The position numbers were made by a program, and so were the translations under genes. The notes beneath the pieces are model-generated. The model did not search any database. It worked only from the letters and a program-made list of their open reading frames with translations, and had not been told where the DNA came from. Source: a virus. From it: DNA of 64,000 bases. The DNA lies in the IMG/VR virus record IMGVR_UViG_3300042298_003235, positions 34,484 through 98,483 of that record. One strand, 5' to 3'. Positions 16,386 to 25,492 of this stretch are shown piece after piece; the first letter of the stretch is position 1; the number at the start of each line of letters is the position of its first letter.

Positions 16386-17500
16386 GCTACGATTCTTCTA
16401 TTCCAGAAAAAGGAAAAAAGATAAGCGACACAGCTTATCCAGTATCGCCAAAAATAACAGACGTTGAGATAAAAGAGATTGCTGATTTAGAGATAGAGAT
16501 CCTTGGGCCAGGAATCATGGTTGCACGTAACGCGTTCGACCCAAGACAAGATCTCATCTTGCCTCATATTGATTCTAGAGCAGAGGCAGCACACGCCAAT
16601 AGATGGACTTGGATAGAAGACGAAGATGGAAATAAGTTTGGCATTAATGAAGACGGTTTTAGATATAGACCAGAAGATGTTCCTAACACTCCAGTAAGAA
16701 TTCTTGATCCAGTAAACTCAGAAACCGAAAGCAATATAAAAGATTATTTTGTTTATTTAGAAGAACAGATATATAAGGCTTTAATTAAATACATAGATCA
16801 ATATCCGCTAATGGTTGGAAGTATTTGGTGGAAGACTAGAGGGCACGTATTAAGATACGGAGATGGTGGAATACTCGGCTGTCACGCTGACAATGATACC
16901 AATTATAAAGTCACCAAAGGTGTTAGGTACATGCCACGAGGCATGGTTGCATCAAGACAAACATGTGGCGCGTTGCTATATCTAAATGACTGTGTCTCTT
17001 CAGAAGAAGAGTTAGATGGCAAAAACTTTACTGGTGGCAACCTTGCTTTTGTACACTTAGGTATATCTTATGAACCAAAAAAGGGCGACATTATTTTCTT
17101 CCCAACAAACTATGTTGCAGCTCATCAAGTTAGTAAAATGGGCAAAGGTGTTAGGTATTCTTATTTAACATTTTTTGGCCAAGGGGCTAGTGACTTAACT
17201 GCAAACGTTGTTATATCTGAACCAGATCAAAGCTTCGAATGGTGTCCACCGGTTTGGTTTAATGATATATATGATGACTATGAAAAGTATTGTAAATCAG
17301 AATATTCTATTTGGGAAAACGCAGAAAAAAATAACGTAGAATTAGGTTGGAACCCGGTTTACCAAGGAAGAGAAGTAGCACAATATAATACTACTCACGA
17401 TACGGTAGAGATTGCTGCAAAAGAATCTGAATCAAATAGCCAACAAAATGAACCTTCTTTAGAGGGCCCTTGTGGAACAGACGCACAAAAGATAATATAA
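16382..17500 (+). CDS. 2-oxoglutarate/Fe(II) oxygenase, paralogue 1 of 4
   Basis: 372 residues, the longest of four related oxygenases at 16.4-21 kb. Motifs are LGPGIMVARNAFD near the N-terminus, WWKTRGHVLRYG (149-160), His168-x-Asp170 (GCHADND), TGGNLAFVHLGISYEPKKGD, distal His248 (AAHQV) and Arg258 (GVRY). All iron and cosubstrate residues are present. A C-terminal tail of about 90 residues is not shared with the other three. It overlaps the peroxidase-like gene by four bases. Target unknown. Confidence 0.85.
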   Translation: MSYDSSIPEKGKKISDTAYPVSPKITDVEIKEIADLEIEILGPGIMVARNAFDPRQDLILPHIDSRAEAAHANRWTWIEDEDGNKFGINEDGFRYRPEDVPNTPVRILDPVNSETESNIKDYFVYLEEQIYKALIKYIDQYPLMVGSIWWKTRGHVLRYGDGGILGCHADNDTNYKVTKGVRYMPRGMVASRQTCGALLYLNDCVSSEEELDGKNFTGGNLAFVHLGISYEPKKGDIIFFPTNYVAAHQVSKMGKGVRYSYLTFFGQGASDLTANVVISEPDQSFEWCPPVWFNDIYDDYEKYCKSEYSIWENAEKNNVELGWNPVYQGREVAQYNTTHDTVEIAAKESESNSQQNEPSLEGPCGTDAQKII

Positions 17501-17501
17501 A

Positions 17502-18426
17502 ATGAACGCTGAACCAGCTATAGAGCAACTAGGCAATCGGGATAGTTTTATTCAAAAAAGCAATTGACATTGACCAAGAGTTAATAGTGCCCTACTTGGC
17601 TTCATTAAAAGAAGAAGCAATTAAAAAAGATTACACTATAATATATGATCAGAATAACATTGCAACTCATGCGGTTAATAGGTCTGGTCATAGATACGCT
17701 CTAGAAGACATAGAGTCATCTTGCAGTCATATAATGGAGTTTGCTACTCCAAATGTAGACCCTGTATATATTGAGTTTTTTAAGAAATGTGAAGACTCAA
17801 TATACCAAAGCTTGTTAAAATATATTGAGATTTTCCCTATGATTCTCCCTTGTTTATGGTGGAGAACCCAAGGCCACATAGTTGCTTACGGACCAGGAAG
17901 TTCTTTTGGTCTTCATTGTGATAATGACGTAAACTATAAACCAGGTTTTGTCCCTGACCAACAGCTCGCTATTAGAAACGTTTGCGGCGCTATTATTTAT
18001 TTTAATGATTCAGTTGAATCAAACCCGGATGTAAGCAAGCACCAATACTCTGGTGGAGACATAGTTTTCCCATATGCGAATGTTAGGTATTCACCTAAAG
18101 CTGGTGATATAATAATGTTTCCTTCAAACTATTTGGCAACACATGAGGTCGAGCCATGCACTGAAGGATCAAGATACGGATATGTAGGCTACTTTGCCCA
18201 AGGTTCATCTGACATAGATAGAGGTATCAACATAAGAGACAAGAGTGATATAATAGACAGCGGACAGGTTTGGATACCTGAGCTGTTTAATGATTATATA
18301 TCTTATCTTGATAGTAAATACAAAGGTTCGGAAGAAGATAACTCAGAGCTATATAGGCCGACTAACCGAATCAATACAAGCGACAAAACGACACAAGAAG
18401 TAGATAAAGCAAAGGTTCAATTATGA
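17502..18426 (+). CDS. 2-oxoglutarate/Fe(II) oxygenase, paralogue 2 of 4; needs +1 shift at CGGG
   Basis: ATG 17502 opens 12 codons (MNAEPAIEQLGN), then CGG at 17538; unshifted translation stops ten codons later. Reading CGGG (17538-17541) as one residue gives 307 residues continuing IVLFKKAIDID. The paralogue at 18423 reads LTNGVILFPGAIDLD, that at 20177 KHGVVVFDNALDID, and that at 16382 LGPGIMVARNAFD. The four-base codon therefore falls exactly on an invariant glycine. The active site is His138-x-Asp140, His214 and Arg224. A start inside the shifted frame would have to be GTG 17587 and would remove this conserved N-terminus; a TAG blocks the shifted frame just upstream. Confidence 0.85.
17538..17541 (+). 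other. CGGG +1 recoding site (oxygenase)
   Basis: Context GGC AAT CGGG ATA GTT. It is the only CGGG among the six sites. It aligns with a Gly codon in three paralogous genes, which is the best evidence for the inserted residue. Confidence 0.9.
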
Positions 18427-19304
18427 TAAACAATAATGTAGAAGCAGTAAATCTTACCAATGGTGTTATTCTTTTTCCCGGTGCTATAGACCTAGATTGG
18501 GATTGGGCTATCCAAACTACTGCTTCTTTGGTCGAATCAGAATGGTCTGATATGTACGTGCCAGGGATCGACCCAGAAACAAACGAAGAAATTTTTGTTA
18601 ATAAGAGTGGGTACTTTTACGGTAAAGATAGCATAAACTTGATGCCAAGAAGGGCATCCGCTGCTCACTATAATAAAGATCCAGAAATTATGCAATGGCT
18701 TAAATTCATGGAAGAGACTAAAGACAAGTATTTATTGAAGTACTTAGAAATATTTCCATTAGCCTATAAGTGTGTTTGGTGGAAAGTAAAGGGCCATTTT
18801 CTTGAATACAATAAGGATGTTTACCTTGGTTCTCATTCCGATATAAGTGCTGATTATATATATGGGATCCTAGAACCTACTGATCAACTTGCTTTGAGAA
18901 ATATAATAACAAATTTAATCTATTTAAATGATAGCGTTGACTCTGTAGATGAATTAAATGGTTCCAATTTTGTTGGCGGTAGTCACTATTTTAATTATTT
19001 TGATATAGAATACAAACCGAAGAGAGGAGACATACTTATGTTTCCGTCTAACTATATGGCAGCTCATGAAGTAAGAAAAGTAACAGAAGGCAAAAGATAT
19101 AGTTATCTTGGTTGGTATAGTCAAGGTACGCCTAACCCAGCTGTGCATGAAAGCGTGACTGATCCAATAAAGAATCCAGAGTCAGCGATCCATGACACCA
19201 ATCTCTATATGCCAAGCTTGGCAAAAGACTTTAAAGAGTATTTAATTTCGAAAGGCTACGATGAGCACTCAGAGCAACTTTCCATTACAAGATCAAGCTA
19301 CTAA
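18423..19304 (+). CDS. 2-oxoglutarate/Fe(II) oxygenase, paralogue 3 of 4
   Basis: 293 residues. Motifs are LTNGVILFPGAIDLDWDW, WWKVKGHFLEYN (119-130), His138-x-Asp140 (GSHSD), VGGSHYFNYFDIEYKPKRGD, His215 (AAHEV) and Arg225 (GKRY). It starts four bases inside the previous oxygenase, so translation is coupled to successful CGGG recoding of that gene. The 3' end overlaps the sulfotransferase-like gene by 44 bases. The frame is normal, with no CGG codon. Confidence 0.85.
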   Translation: MINNNVEAVNLTNGVILFPGAIDLDWDWAIQTTASLVESEWSDMYVPGIDPETNEEIFVNKSGYFYGKDSINLMPRRASAAHYNKDPEIMQWLKFMEETKDKYLLKYLEIFPLAYKCVWWKVKGHFLEYNKDVYLGSHSDISADYIYGILEPTDQLALRNIITNLIYLNDSVDSVDELNGSNFVGGSHYFNYFDIEYKPKRGDILMFPSNYMAAHEVRKVTEGKRYSYLGWYSQGTPNPAVHESVTDPIKNPESAIHDTNLYMPSLAKDFKEYLISKGYDEHSEQLSITRSSY

Positions 19305-20187
19305 CCAAACCAAGCAAAAAAAAATTAGCAGACAGTATATTGTAAGAACAATATATAAAGCCATAAATATATTTGGTATACAAAATATTATTCTTAAAGT
19401 AAGAATTTTTATATCTTTGTTTCAAAAAAATACGCCAGATGCAGGGCATTGGAGCTATAATATAAAAAACAATAAATGGGTAGAAAACTTACAACTAGCA
19501 AAGAAAACAAAATCTCACTATACTCTAAGAAGAGAAAATGGAAATAGCAAATATATATTCCATATAGACAGCTTTCCAAGACAAGGCAATACATCTCTAA
19601 GAGCAATCTTTCTTGAAGTATTTCCCACGCTGATAATGCCAGATGCAATGGTACACGTAGTGGCTTTCACTGAAGAAAAGATTAAAAAAGGGGAGATAGT
19701 GGTCAGTACCTTAAGAGAGCCTCACGACACTCTTTGTTCTTTTATAAGTAGATCTATCTCTGATAACGAAATAAATAAAGATTTATTCGAAAGTAAAAAT
19801 AAAATAAACAAACAAATAATAAAAAGTGCAGTTAAATTCTACAATAGATACTTTGAATTTAATATAAAAAATTATGACAAAATTTATTTTATAAGCTTTG
19901 AGCAAGTTCTAAGTATGTATCAAGATTATTTAAGTAAAAATGAAACAAATAATTATATATTAAAGTATTTTTCTAAAAAATACAATTTACCTTTTGCAAC
20001 GATTGAAAAAACACATCCAAGAGTTGACAATATTAACTATAGAAGTACGGTTAATCAAGATGTAAAGGCGTACTTAATAACTAACAAATTTTATTTAAAA
20101 AAAATTAAGAAGTCATACAAATTATATAATAAGCTAGCTAATATGATAGATACAGATCAAAGAGGAATTTACAATAATGGAATATAA
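19261..20187 (+). CDS. Sulfotransferase-like P-loop protein
   Basis: 308 residues. The block FHIDSFPRQGNTSLRAIFLEVFP (about 100-122) matches the 5'-phosphosulfate-binding loop of sulfotransferases (SxPRxGNTxLR). VVSTLREPHDTLCSFISRSI, about 45 residues later, matches the 3'-phosphate-binding strand and helix (R-x-P-x-D-x-x-x-S). The enzyme would move sulfate from PAPS to a hydroxyl or amine. The first 60 residues are basic. AT content is higher than in the flanking oxygenases, suggesting separate origin. It overlaps both neighbours, so it belongs to their operon; hydroxylation followed by sulfation is an attractive but unproven pairing. Confidence 0.65.
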   Translation: MSTQSNFPLQDQATNQTKQKKISRQYIVRTIYKAINIFGIQNIILKVRIFISLFQKNTPDAGHWSYNIKNNKWVENLQLAKKTKSHYTLRRENGNSKYIFHIDSFPRQGNTSLRAIFLEVFPTLIMPDAMVHVVAFTEEKIKKGEIVVSTLREPHDTLCSFISRSISDNEINKDLFESKNKINKQIIKSAVKFYNRYFEFNIKNYDKIYFISFEQVLSMYQDYLSKNETNNYILKYFSKKYNLPFATIEKTHPRVDNINYRSTVNQDVKAYLITNKFYLKKIKKSYKLYNKLANMIDTDQRGIYNNGI

Positions 20188-20977
20188 AGACCATAAACAT
20201 GGTGTCGTCGTCTTTGATAACGCCTTGGATATAGATAAATCTTTTATAAAAGAATACATAAATTGGCTAAGAGAAAACGATGAATCAGTTTTCCAAAAAG
20301 TTACAACAGAGGAGGGCAGCCATGCAGTCAATAGATCAGGATTTAAATTTAACTTAAACTCTTTGGAAACTGCACCGGATAGATTTACTGATACTGTTGG
20401 TTCCCACTCTGGCAGAAAGCCTAAACCAGAATATACAGATTTCGTAAAAGCATGCGCAGATGCTACCTACAAGTGCTTAGTTCAGTATTGCTCGATATAC
20501 ACAGAGGCAGCTAGTACCATCTGGTGGAGAGGGCACGGTCATATAGCTGGTTACACAGAAGGAAAAATGATAGGCCCACATTGTGACAATAGGGTTCAGT
20601 TTGATTTCACTGAACTTCCTAAGGTAACAATGCCATTTCATAACGTAATAAGCGCAGCATTATATTTAAACGATTGCGTAGATAATGAATCAGAAGTTGA
20701 AGATGGGTCTTTTAGTGGCGGTCATATAAAATTTAAATACGCTGATTTAGATTATGCCCCAAAGGCTGGAAGCGTTGTCCTATACCCGTCTAACTATATA
20801 GGGACACACGAAGTCACACCAGTAACTGCAGGAGAAAGATATGCTTTCTTGCAATTCTTTGCTTACGGGATTCCAACTAACCCAGACGGCCTAGTAAACG
20901 ATGGTGGAAATTTAGATTGGCTTAAAGATTTAGAATCTGATTCTAGAAAAATAATTGACGCAAAGAGACATGGTTAA
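20177..20977 (+). CDS. 2-oxoglutarate/Fe(II) oxygenase, paralogue 4 of 4
   Basis: 266 residues. Motifs are KHGVVVFDNALDID, SHAVNRSGFKF (nearly identical to THAVNRSGHRY of paralogue 2), WWRGHGHIAGY, His135-x-Asp137 (GPHCDN), SGGHIKFKYADLDYAPKAG, His211 (GTHEV) and Arg221 (GERY). The active site is intact. It starts 11 bases inside the sulfotransferase-like gene. It is most similar to paralogue 2, which suggests duplication followed by insertion of other genes. Confidence 0.85.
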   Translation: MEYKDHKHGVVVFDNALDIDKSFIKEYINWLRENDESVFQKVTTEEGSHAVNRSGFKFNLNSLETAPDRFTDTVGSHSGRKPKPEYTDFVKACADATYKCLVQYCSIYTEAASTIWWRGHGHIAGYTEGKMIGPHCDNRVQFDFTELPKVTMPFHNVISAALYLNDCVDNESEVEDGSFSGGHIKFKYADLDYAPKAGSVVLYPSNYIGTHEVTPVTAGERYAFLQFFAYGIPTNPDGLVNDGGNLDWLKDLESDSRKIIDAKRHG

Positions 20978-21812
20978 TACTATGGAAATTTATCCTGTCT
21001 CAGGTAGTGTTGGCGCAGAAGTATCTGGCTTTGATTTAACTAAAGACCTAGAAGAAAAGCAAGTGTCTAGTATACGCTCAGCTTTGTTAGACCACAAAGT
21101 ATTATTTTTTAGAGATCAAAAGATAAACGAAGAACAGCTGATAGCATTTGGTAAAAAATTTGGAGAACTTAACACTCACCCTTTTATAGGCGGGGCAGAG
21201 AATTATCCCGAAATAATTAAAGTGCTTACAGAGCCAACTACTACAGCTAACTTTGGAGGCGACTGGCATCATGACGTAACCTTTATGGAAAAGCCAGATA
21301 TGGCTACAATTCTACACGCAAAAGAAGTACCTGATTTTGGTGGAGATACTTTATTTGCTAACCAGCATGCCGCTTACGATGCGCTTTCTGACAGTATGAA
21401 AGATTTTTTATCTGGCCTGCATGCAGTTCATGATGCAAGTCTAATCTTTGCTGGTAATGGATATTATTCTAAAAACTCTCACTCTATAGATACAAAAAAT
21501 GAAGAGGAAGCTACGACAAAGGCTATTCACCCAGTTGTAAGAACTCATCCGGAAACCGGCAGTAAAGCATTATTTGTGAATTATTCATACACCAATAGGA
21601 TAGTCGAATTATCAAAAAAGGAATCAAAGACACTGCTTAAGTTTTTATTTGATCACTGCACTAGTGAAGAGTTTACCTGCAGATTTAGATGGCAAAAAGA
21701 CTCGATTGCGATGTGGGATAATAGATCAGTCAAGCACTACGCCCTATTCGACTACAAGGGTAAAACAAGAGTAATGCATAGGGTAACAATTAAGGGCGAT
21801 AAACCATTCTAG
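20970..21812 (+). CDS. TauD/TfdA-family 2-oxoglutarate dioxygenase
   Basis: 280 residues from ATG 20970, overlapping the previous stop; ATG 20982 is an alternative. Signature blocks are the N-terminal IYPVSGSVGAEVSGFDL, KVLFFRDQ, DWHHDVTF (His100, Asp102), SIAMWDNRSVKHYALFDY (His256) and RVMHRVTIKGDKP (Arg267/Arg271). This is a small-molecule dioxygenase family (taurine, alkylsulfonates, chlorinated phenoxyacids), different in fold subclass from the prolyl-hydroxylase-like neighbours. It closes the oxygenase operon. The substrate is not predictable; a sulfonate is only one option. Confidence 0.9.
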   Translation: MVNTMEIYPVSGSVGAEVSGFDLTKDLEEKQVSSIRSALLDHKVLFFRDQKINEEQLIAFGKKFGELNTHPFIGGAENYPEIIKVLTEPTTTANFGGDWHHDVTFMEKPDMATILHAKEVPDFGGDTLFANQHAAYDALSDSMKDFLSGLHAVHDASLIFAGNGYYSKNSHSIDTKNEEEATTKAIHPVVRTHPETGSKALFVNYSYTNRIVELSKKESKTLLKFLFDHCTSEEFTCRFRWQKDSIAMWDNRSVKHYALFDYKGKTRVMHRVTIKGDKPF

Positions 21813-21846
21813 AAATGGCAGTATCTTTAGGCTTAAGGTTAGTTAC

Positions 21847-21852
21847 TATAGC
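21847..21852 (+). promoter_or_regulatory. Promoter -10 candidate (GTTACTATAGC)
   Basis: The box GTTACTATA at 21842-21850 is identical to those at 22191 and 26250 and lies about 30 bases before ATG 21881. Confidence 0.5.
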
Positions 21853-21880
21853 TAGTAGATCAAATTGAAAGAGCATACTT

Positions 21881-22162
21881 ATGTACAATATGGAAATTGC
21901 CTATAGCCAAAATAACGCTACTTATTCTGGCACGGTTATCATATATGCCCCCTCATTAGAAAACCCAATTACATTAAATAATATAAGCATTATTTCTGTA
22001 AATCAATTAAACTATTCAAATTATACAACGGTTGCAGTTTTAAGTATAGATACCGCACCTGACGGGACTATCACGGTAAGCGTGGTTGATGAAACGGCAA
22101 GTGCCCTTATCGGGATAACTAGTTTCTCAAACTTAGGACATGGTTTAATCGCAGTTTCTTAA
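21881..22162 (+). CDS. Small unknown beta-rich protein
   Basis: 93 residues. It has alternating hydrophobic and Thr/Ser/Asn residues (YSGTVIIYAPSLENPITLNNISIISV; TTVAVLSIDTAPDGTITVSVV), a pattern usual for small virion beta-sandwich proteins. No motif is recognised. It has its own promoter-like box upstream and another one downstream, so it may be a single-gene transcript. GAAAGAG before the ATG is a modest ribosome site. Confidence 0.6.
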   Translation: MYNMEIAYSQNNATYSGTVIIYAPSLENPITLNNISIISVNQLNYSNYTTVAVLSIDTAPDGTITVSVVDETASALIGITSFSNLGHGLIAVS

Positions 22163-22190
22163 CCGCTATCTGATTTATCTCACGTTTTCT

Positions 22191-22201
22191 GTTACTATAA
22201 T
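22191..22201 (+). promoter_or_regulatory. Promoter -10 candidate (GTTACTATAAT)
   Basis: TATAAT at 22196-22201 within GTTACTATAAT, the best match to the local consensus. It lies in the 65-base gap before the neck/tail operon, whose first ATG (22228) has GTGAGG upstream. Confidence 0.6.
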
Positions 22202-22227
22202 ATTACAATTCTTTTAGTGAGGCTCCA

Positions 22228-23136
22228 ATGACACTAACTTCAATTATCATAAATGATAAAGTACGTCTTAAAGTAAAATTTGTAGACACTGACCCAGTAA
22301 GTGGCCAGCAGGTAAACGTATCCCCAATTCAGGGTGGAGTAACTTTAATTATTAAAGACCCTGATGACTCAACAGTCTCAAATACAACTCCAGTGTCTTT
22401 GACTTCTTCTGAGTATTACTTTGATTTTACCCCATCAAAAGCCGGAGAGTACAATATAACGTTTGTTGGTGTTTTGCAAGATGGAACCTATATAACAGTT
22501 ACGCAGCAAATATATGTCAACAGTTTGGCCACCGATTACAGGCCAACAGTAACCCTAGGTAGCGATGAGATAATAAGTTTTACCACTGTTGTAGAGCCAT
22601 TATATCTAGACCCAGAAGAACTATTAGCTTTTTTCCCTGATGCTTCCTTAACCGAAGTGGGAGAGCTAATACATCATTATTCTACTGAAGTTAAAAAAAT
22701 ATTTTCAATAGAAGATTCAAATATATTCCCAGATTTGCCATTTACAGCGGTAGAGTATATCAAGGCATCCTCTGCTTGCGAGCTTAGTAGAACCTATGGG
22801 TTTGGTGGCGATGACGAGCTTTCCCTTAAACTAGGAGACCTTAGCGTAACCAACAAGTCAATGCCAAGATCGTCAGTCAATAGAGGTAACGCCACAACGT
22901 GGTGCCAAATTGCAGCCTCATTGAGAAAAGAACTTTTAGCTTCTCAAGTTTCTATGAGAGGCGTTCAACCAAAGGGTCTTCCTAGTGGACTTGGAACTAA
23001 GACTTCTGGGAAGCAAATAGACCCAGACACTGGTCTTGTTATTTATCTTTCAGATAGGGAACTGTATGGTCCGGGCAGAAAGGGTAGCGTAGTTGACGAC
23101 CCAATGCCGAAGAGGGGCCTAAGAAGTCGTGACTGA
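22228..23136 (+). CDS. Neck/head-completion protein with N-terminal Ig-like domain (inferred)
   Basis: 302 residues. The first 100 residues (VRLKVKFVDTDPVSGQQV...VTLIIKDPDDSTVSNTTPVSL...YYFDFTPSKAGEYNITF) form an Ig-like or bacterial Ig-domain strand pattern. The middle has helical stretches (PEELLAFFPDASLTEVGELIHHYSTEVKKIF; AVEYIKASSACELSRTYG), as in head-tail connector proteins. The C-terminus is basic and Gly-rich. It is placed before the sheath, where neck proteins usually lie. The role is inferred mainly from position. Confidence 0.55.
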   Translation: MTLTSIIINDKVRLKVKFVDTDPVSGQQVNVSPIQGGVTLIIKDPDDSTVSNTTPVSLTSSEYYFDFTPSKAGEYNITFVGVLQDGTYITVTQQIYVNSLATDYRPTVTLGSDEIISFTTVVEPLYLDPEELLAFFPDASLTEVGELIHHYSTEVKKIFSIEDSNIFPDLPFTAVEYIKASSACELSRTYGFGGDDELSLKLGDLSVTNKSMPRSSVNRGNATTWCQIAASLRKELLASQVSMRGVQPKGLPSGLGTKTSGKQIDPDTGLVIYLSDRELYGPGRKGSVVDDPMPKRGLRSRD

Positions 23137-23509
23137 TTTAAGTAGAACTTTTAGAAACATACTAAAAAAATGGGGTCATGACGTTCTTATCCAAAGAAGA
23201 TTAGACAATGACTTCAACTACTCTTCTACCCTTGAAAGAGTAACGACTAGACATATGTACCCAGCAAACTCAGATTTAGTTAACCTTTTAAGAGAATCGT
23301 CAGAAGGAACATCGCCGGATGCGGTCGAAATGATATACTATTTTGAAACAAACATTAATCCAAGAACCGGTGATCGTATATATGAAAATATAGAAAATCA
23401 TCCAGATGGCCAAATGGTATACTTAATAGATTATGCAGTACCTATGCGTGGTAGATTTGGCAAGATAGAATATTGGGTTGCTGGAGCAACTAGAGAAAAG
23501 CCGGTGTAA
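23129..23509 (+). CDS. Head-tail joining or neck protein (inferred)
   Basis: 126 residues with GTG start 23129 inside the end of the previous gene. The sequence is beta-rich and basic, with conserved-looking turns (NPRTGDRIYENIENHPDGQMVYLIDYAVPMRGRFGKIEYWVAGA). The small size, the place between the connector-like gene and the sheath-like gene, and the pattern DxIxxxxxxxxYxIxxxxPxRGR fit head-closure or stopper proteins. No definite family call is possible by eye. Confidence 0.55.
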   Translation: MTDLSRTFRNILKKWGHDVLIQRRLDNDFNYSSTLERVTTRHMYPANSDLVNLLRESSEGTSPDAVEMIYYFETNINPRTGDRIYENIENHPDGQMVYLIDYAVPMRGRFGKIEYWVAGATREKPV

Positions 23510-23510
23510 T

Positions 23511-25490
23511 ATGTCGTTATATACAAATGGTCAACAAGTTACTTTTAAGTTCTTGTTTAATCTAGATGCTGAGTTCTACGACCCAATCTATATAGATAGC
23601 AACTGGGCACAAAGGAATACATCCGCTACGCCATTCTATGGTTCCACTACTCGTGATATATTAATAAACGTCATAAGGGGAGAAAATGGCGGCGGTGGAA
23701 TTGTCGATGGCACTTTTTCATACAACGCTCAGTCGCTAGTGCCTGACTACGGTATACCTATCACAACGCAATTTAACACAAGCCCTGATTTAAAAACTAA
23801 GTTGGAAAAAAATTATATAACAAGAGAATCAAAAGGAGTATATAATTTCGTATATACGATACCAGAGAAACTTTTTCCAGGTAAATATACAATTGTTTTA
23901 GAAGCAAAGATAGATGGCGTAAGAGAAGTCAGAGAATTATATTTTCAAGTAAGAGATGTAAATTCAAAAAAACCAATATATATAAAAAGCAAACAAATAC
24001 AAGATAATATTGCAACTTTAACAACAGTCAATACCCATGACTTAAAACCGGAAGAGCTAATAACTATAACTGATGTAGACCCAGTTTTAGATGGAATATA
24101 TCAAGTTCGTGCTGTTTTGTCTTCAGACAAGTTTTCGGTGTATAAAGAAGCAGAAGACGTTGACTTAACAAATCTTTCTTCAACAGGTCTTGTTCTTAGG
24201 GAAAAATCCAATACTCCAACTTTGGTAACTAGTCAGACAATATTTTCTAATAGCACACAAGTAAATGCGATATACAAGACCTTAGTTCCAGGTAGAACAA
24301 ATTCAGTTTTATTAGTTGGTCACGCTGACTCGACTCTGTTAGGCCTTAACGAAATAAGAAGAATAAACTCTCTTCAAGAAGCAATAGATATAATGAGTGG
24401 GAACAAAAATTCACCGCTCCTTAGGGCAGTTTTCGATTGCCAAGCAGCAGGATGTAGCGATATCTATATAATGATATCTGCTCCGATGTCTGAGTATATT
24501 GAAGATCAATCAATGGTAAACCAAAAAAGACCTGATTTAATATCTAATTCTTCAACACCAAGTTCTTTAACTTTTTATGAAAAGTATTATGAAAGATTAG
24601 AAAAAACATACCTCAATGCAAGAGAAGTAGATTTTATAGATATAATAGTTCCAGTTGGAGTTTCTTTTGTAAGGAATGATGGAGTTAAATTTGTTAGACA
24701 GCTAGCAGATCATTGCGATCACGTTTATAGAAACACTTCGGCGATAAGAATAGGCATTGTTGGCTCTAGGTCTAAAGGGATGAACGAAGAAGATGTTAAC
24801 ACTATCTCAAGTATCGATTTTTTAAAAAACATATTAAAAGATTCAAATGGGACATTGCCAGAAGAAATAGACATAGATGGTAATAACCTAGATATTGGAA
24901 GATATATCTTACTATATTATGGAGAGGCAGTCTTTAATTATCCTCAATTATCCTTTACTTACACTAACTCAATAGCTGCGGCAGTTGCTGGGCAGTTATC
25001 TGAATGGCCAGTGTATATGGGTTTGAATAGAAAAGTTTTAAAAGGTGCGTACTCTGCTTTTGGAGTTCCGTTGAATGCAGCGCATGTGGCAAAACTGCAC
25101 AGCAGTAAGGTAAACACTCTTGTAAAAAATAATAGATCTAGAAGAAATATACCATTCCAAATTCTTTTGTCCGATGATAAAACTTTAGCAAAAGATGGCT
25201 CTAGCTTTGCAAACGTCCCGCAAGTAAGATTGGCCGCTATGATAATAAATGAAATTATACTAATAGCAGAGTCAAACATAGGGAAATTTGCGTACGATAC
25301 AATACAAGAAAAAGTTAATGGAATGTTTAAGGTTTTAAAAAACACAACTCCATCTATTGTTAGAGACTACAGGTTTGAGATCTTTGCGGATAAAAAAGAA
25401 AAGGGCAAGATATATTTAGAAATTGATTTAATATCGTCTCATGCTCTAAAAAGAATAAGTTTTAATATACTAACTGGACCAGGAGTTTAA
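23511..25490 (+). CDS. Sheath-like structural protein with N-terminal beta domain
   Basis: 659 residues from ATG 23511, one base after the previous stop. The first 150 residues are beta-rich (QVTFKFLFNLDAEFYDP...GKYTIVLEAKIDGVREVRELYFQV). The rest has the layout of tail sheath proteins: NSVLLVGHADST, then a domain with IDIIVPVGVSFV, RIGIVGSRSKG, YTNSIAAAVAGQLSEWPVYMGLNRK, and a C-terminal part with QVRLAAMIINEIILIAESNIGKF. It lacks a close match to the main sheath at 26305. It may cap the sheath at neck or baseplate, or be a specialised sheath subunit. Confidence 0.6.
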   Translation: MSLYTNGQQVTFKFLFNLDAEFYDPIYIDSNWAQRNTSATPFYGSTTRDILINVIRGENGGGGIVDGTFSYNAQSLVPDYGIPITTQFNTSPDLKTKLEKNYITRESKGVYNFVYTIPEKLFPGKYTIVLEAKIDGVREVRELYFQVRDVNSKKPIYIKSKQIQDNIATLTTVNTHDLKPEELITITDVDPVLDGIYQVRAVLSSDKFSVYKEAEDVDLTNLSSTGLVLREKSNTPTLVTSQTIFSNSTQVNAIYKTLVPGRTNSVLLVGHADSTLLGLNEIRRINSLQEAIDIMSGNKNSPLLRAVFDCQAAGCSDIYIMISAPMSEYIEDQSMVNQKRPDLISNSSTPSSLTFYEKYYERLEKTYLNAREVDFIDIIVPVGVSFVRNDGVKFVRQLADHCDHVYRNTSAIRIGIVGSRSKGMNEEDVNTISSIDFLKNILKDSNGTLPEEIDIDGNNLDIGRYILLYYGEAVFNYPQLSFTYTNSIAAAVAGQLSEWPVYMGLNRKVLKGAYSAFGVPLNAAHVAKLHSSKVNTLVKNNRSRRNIPFQILLSDDKTLAKDGSSFANVPQVRLAAMIINEIILIAESNIGKFAYDTIQEKVNGMFKVLKNTTPSIVRDYRFEIFADKKEKGKIYLEIDLISSHALKRISFNILTGPGV

Positions 25491-25492
25491 CA

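Noticed and set aside
17587-18426. Oxygenase starting at GTG 17587
   Set aside because: It would lose the N-terminal block shared with three paralogues, which is present in the shifted frame upstream. No ribosome site precedes the GTG.
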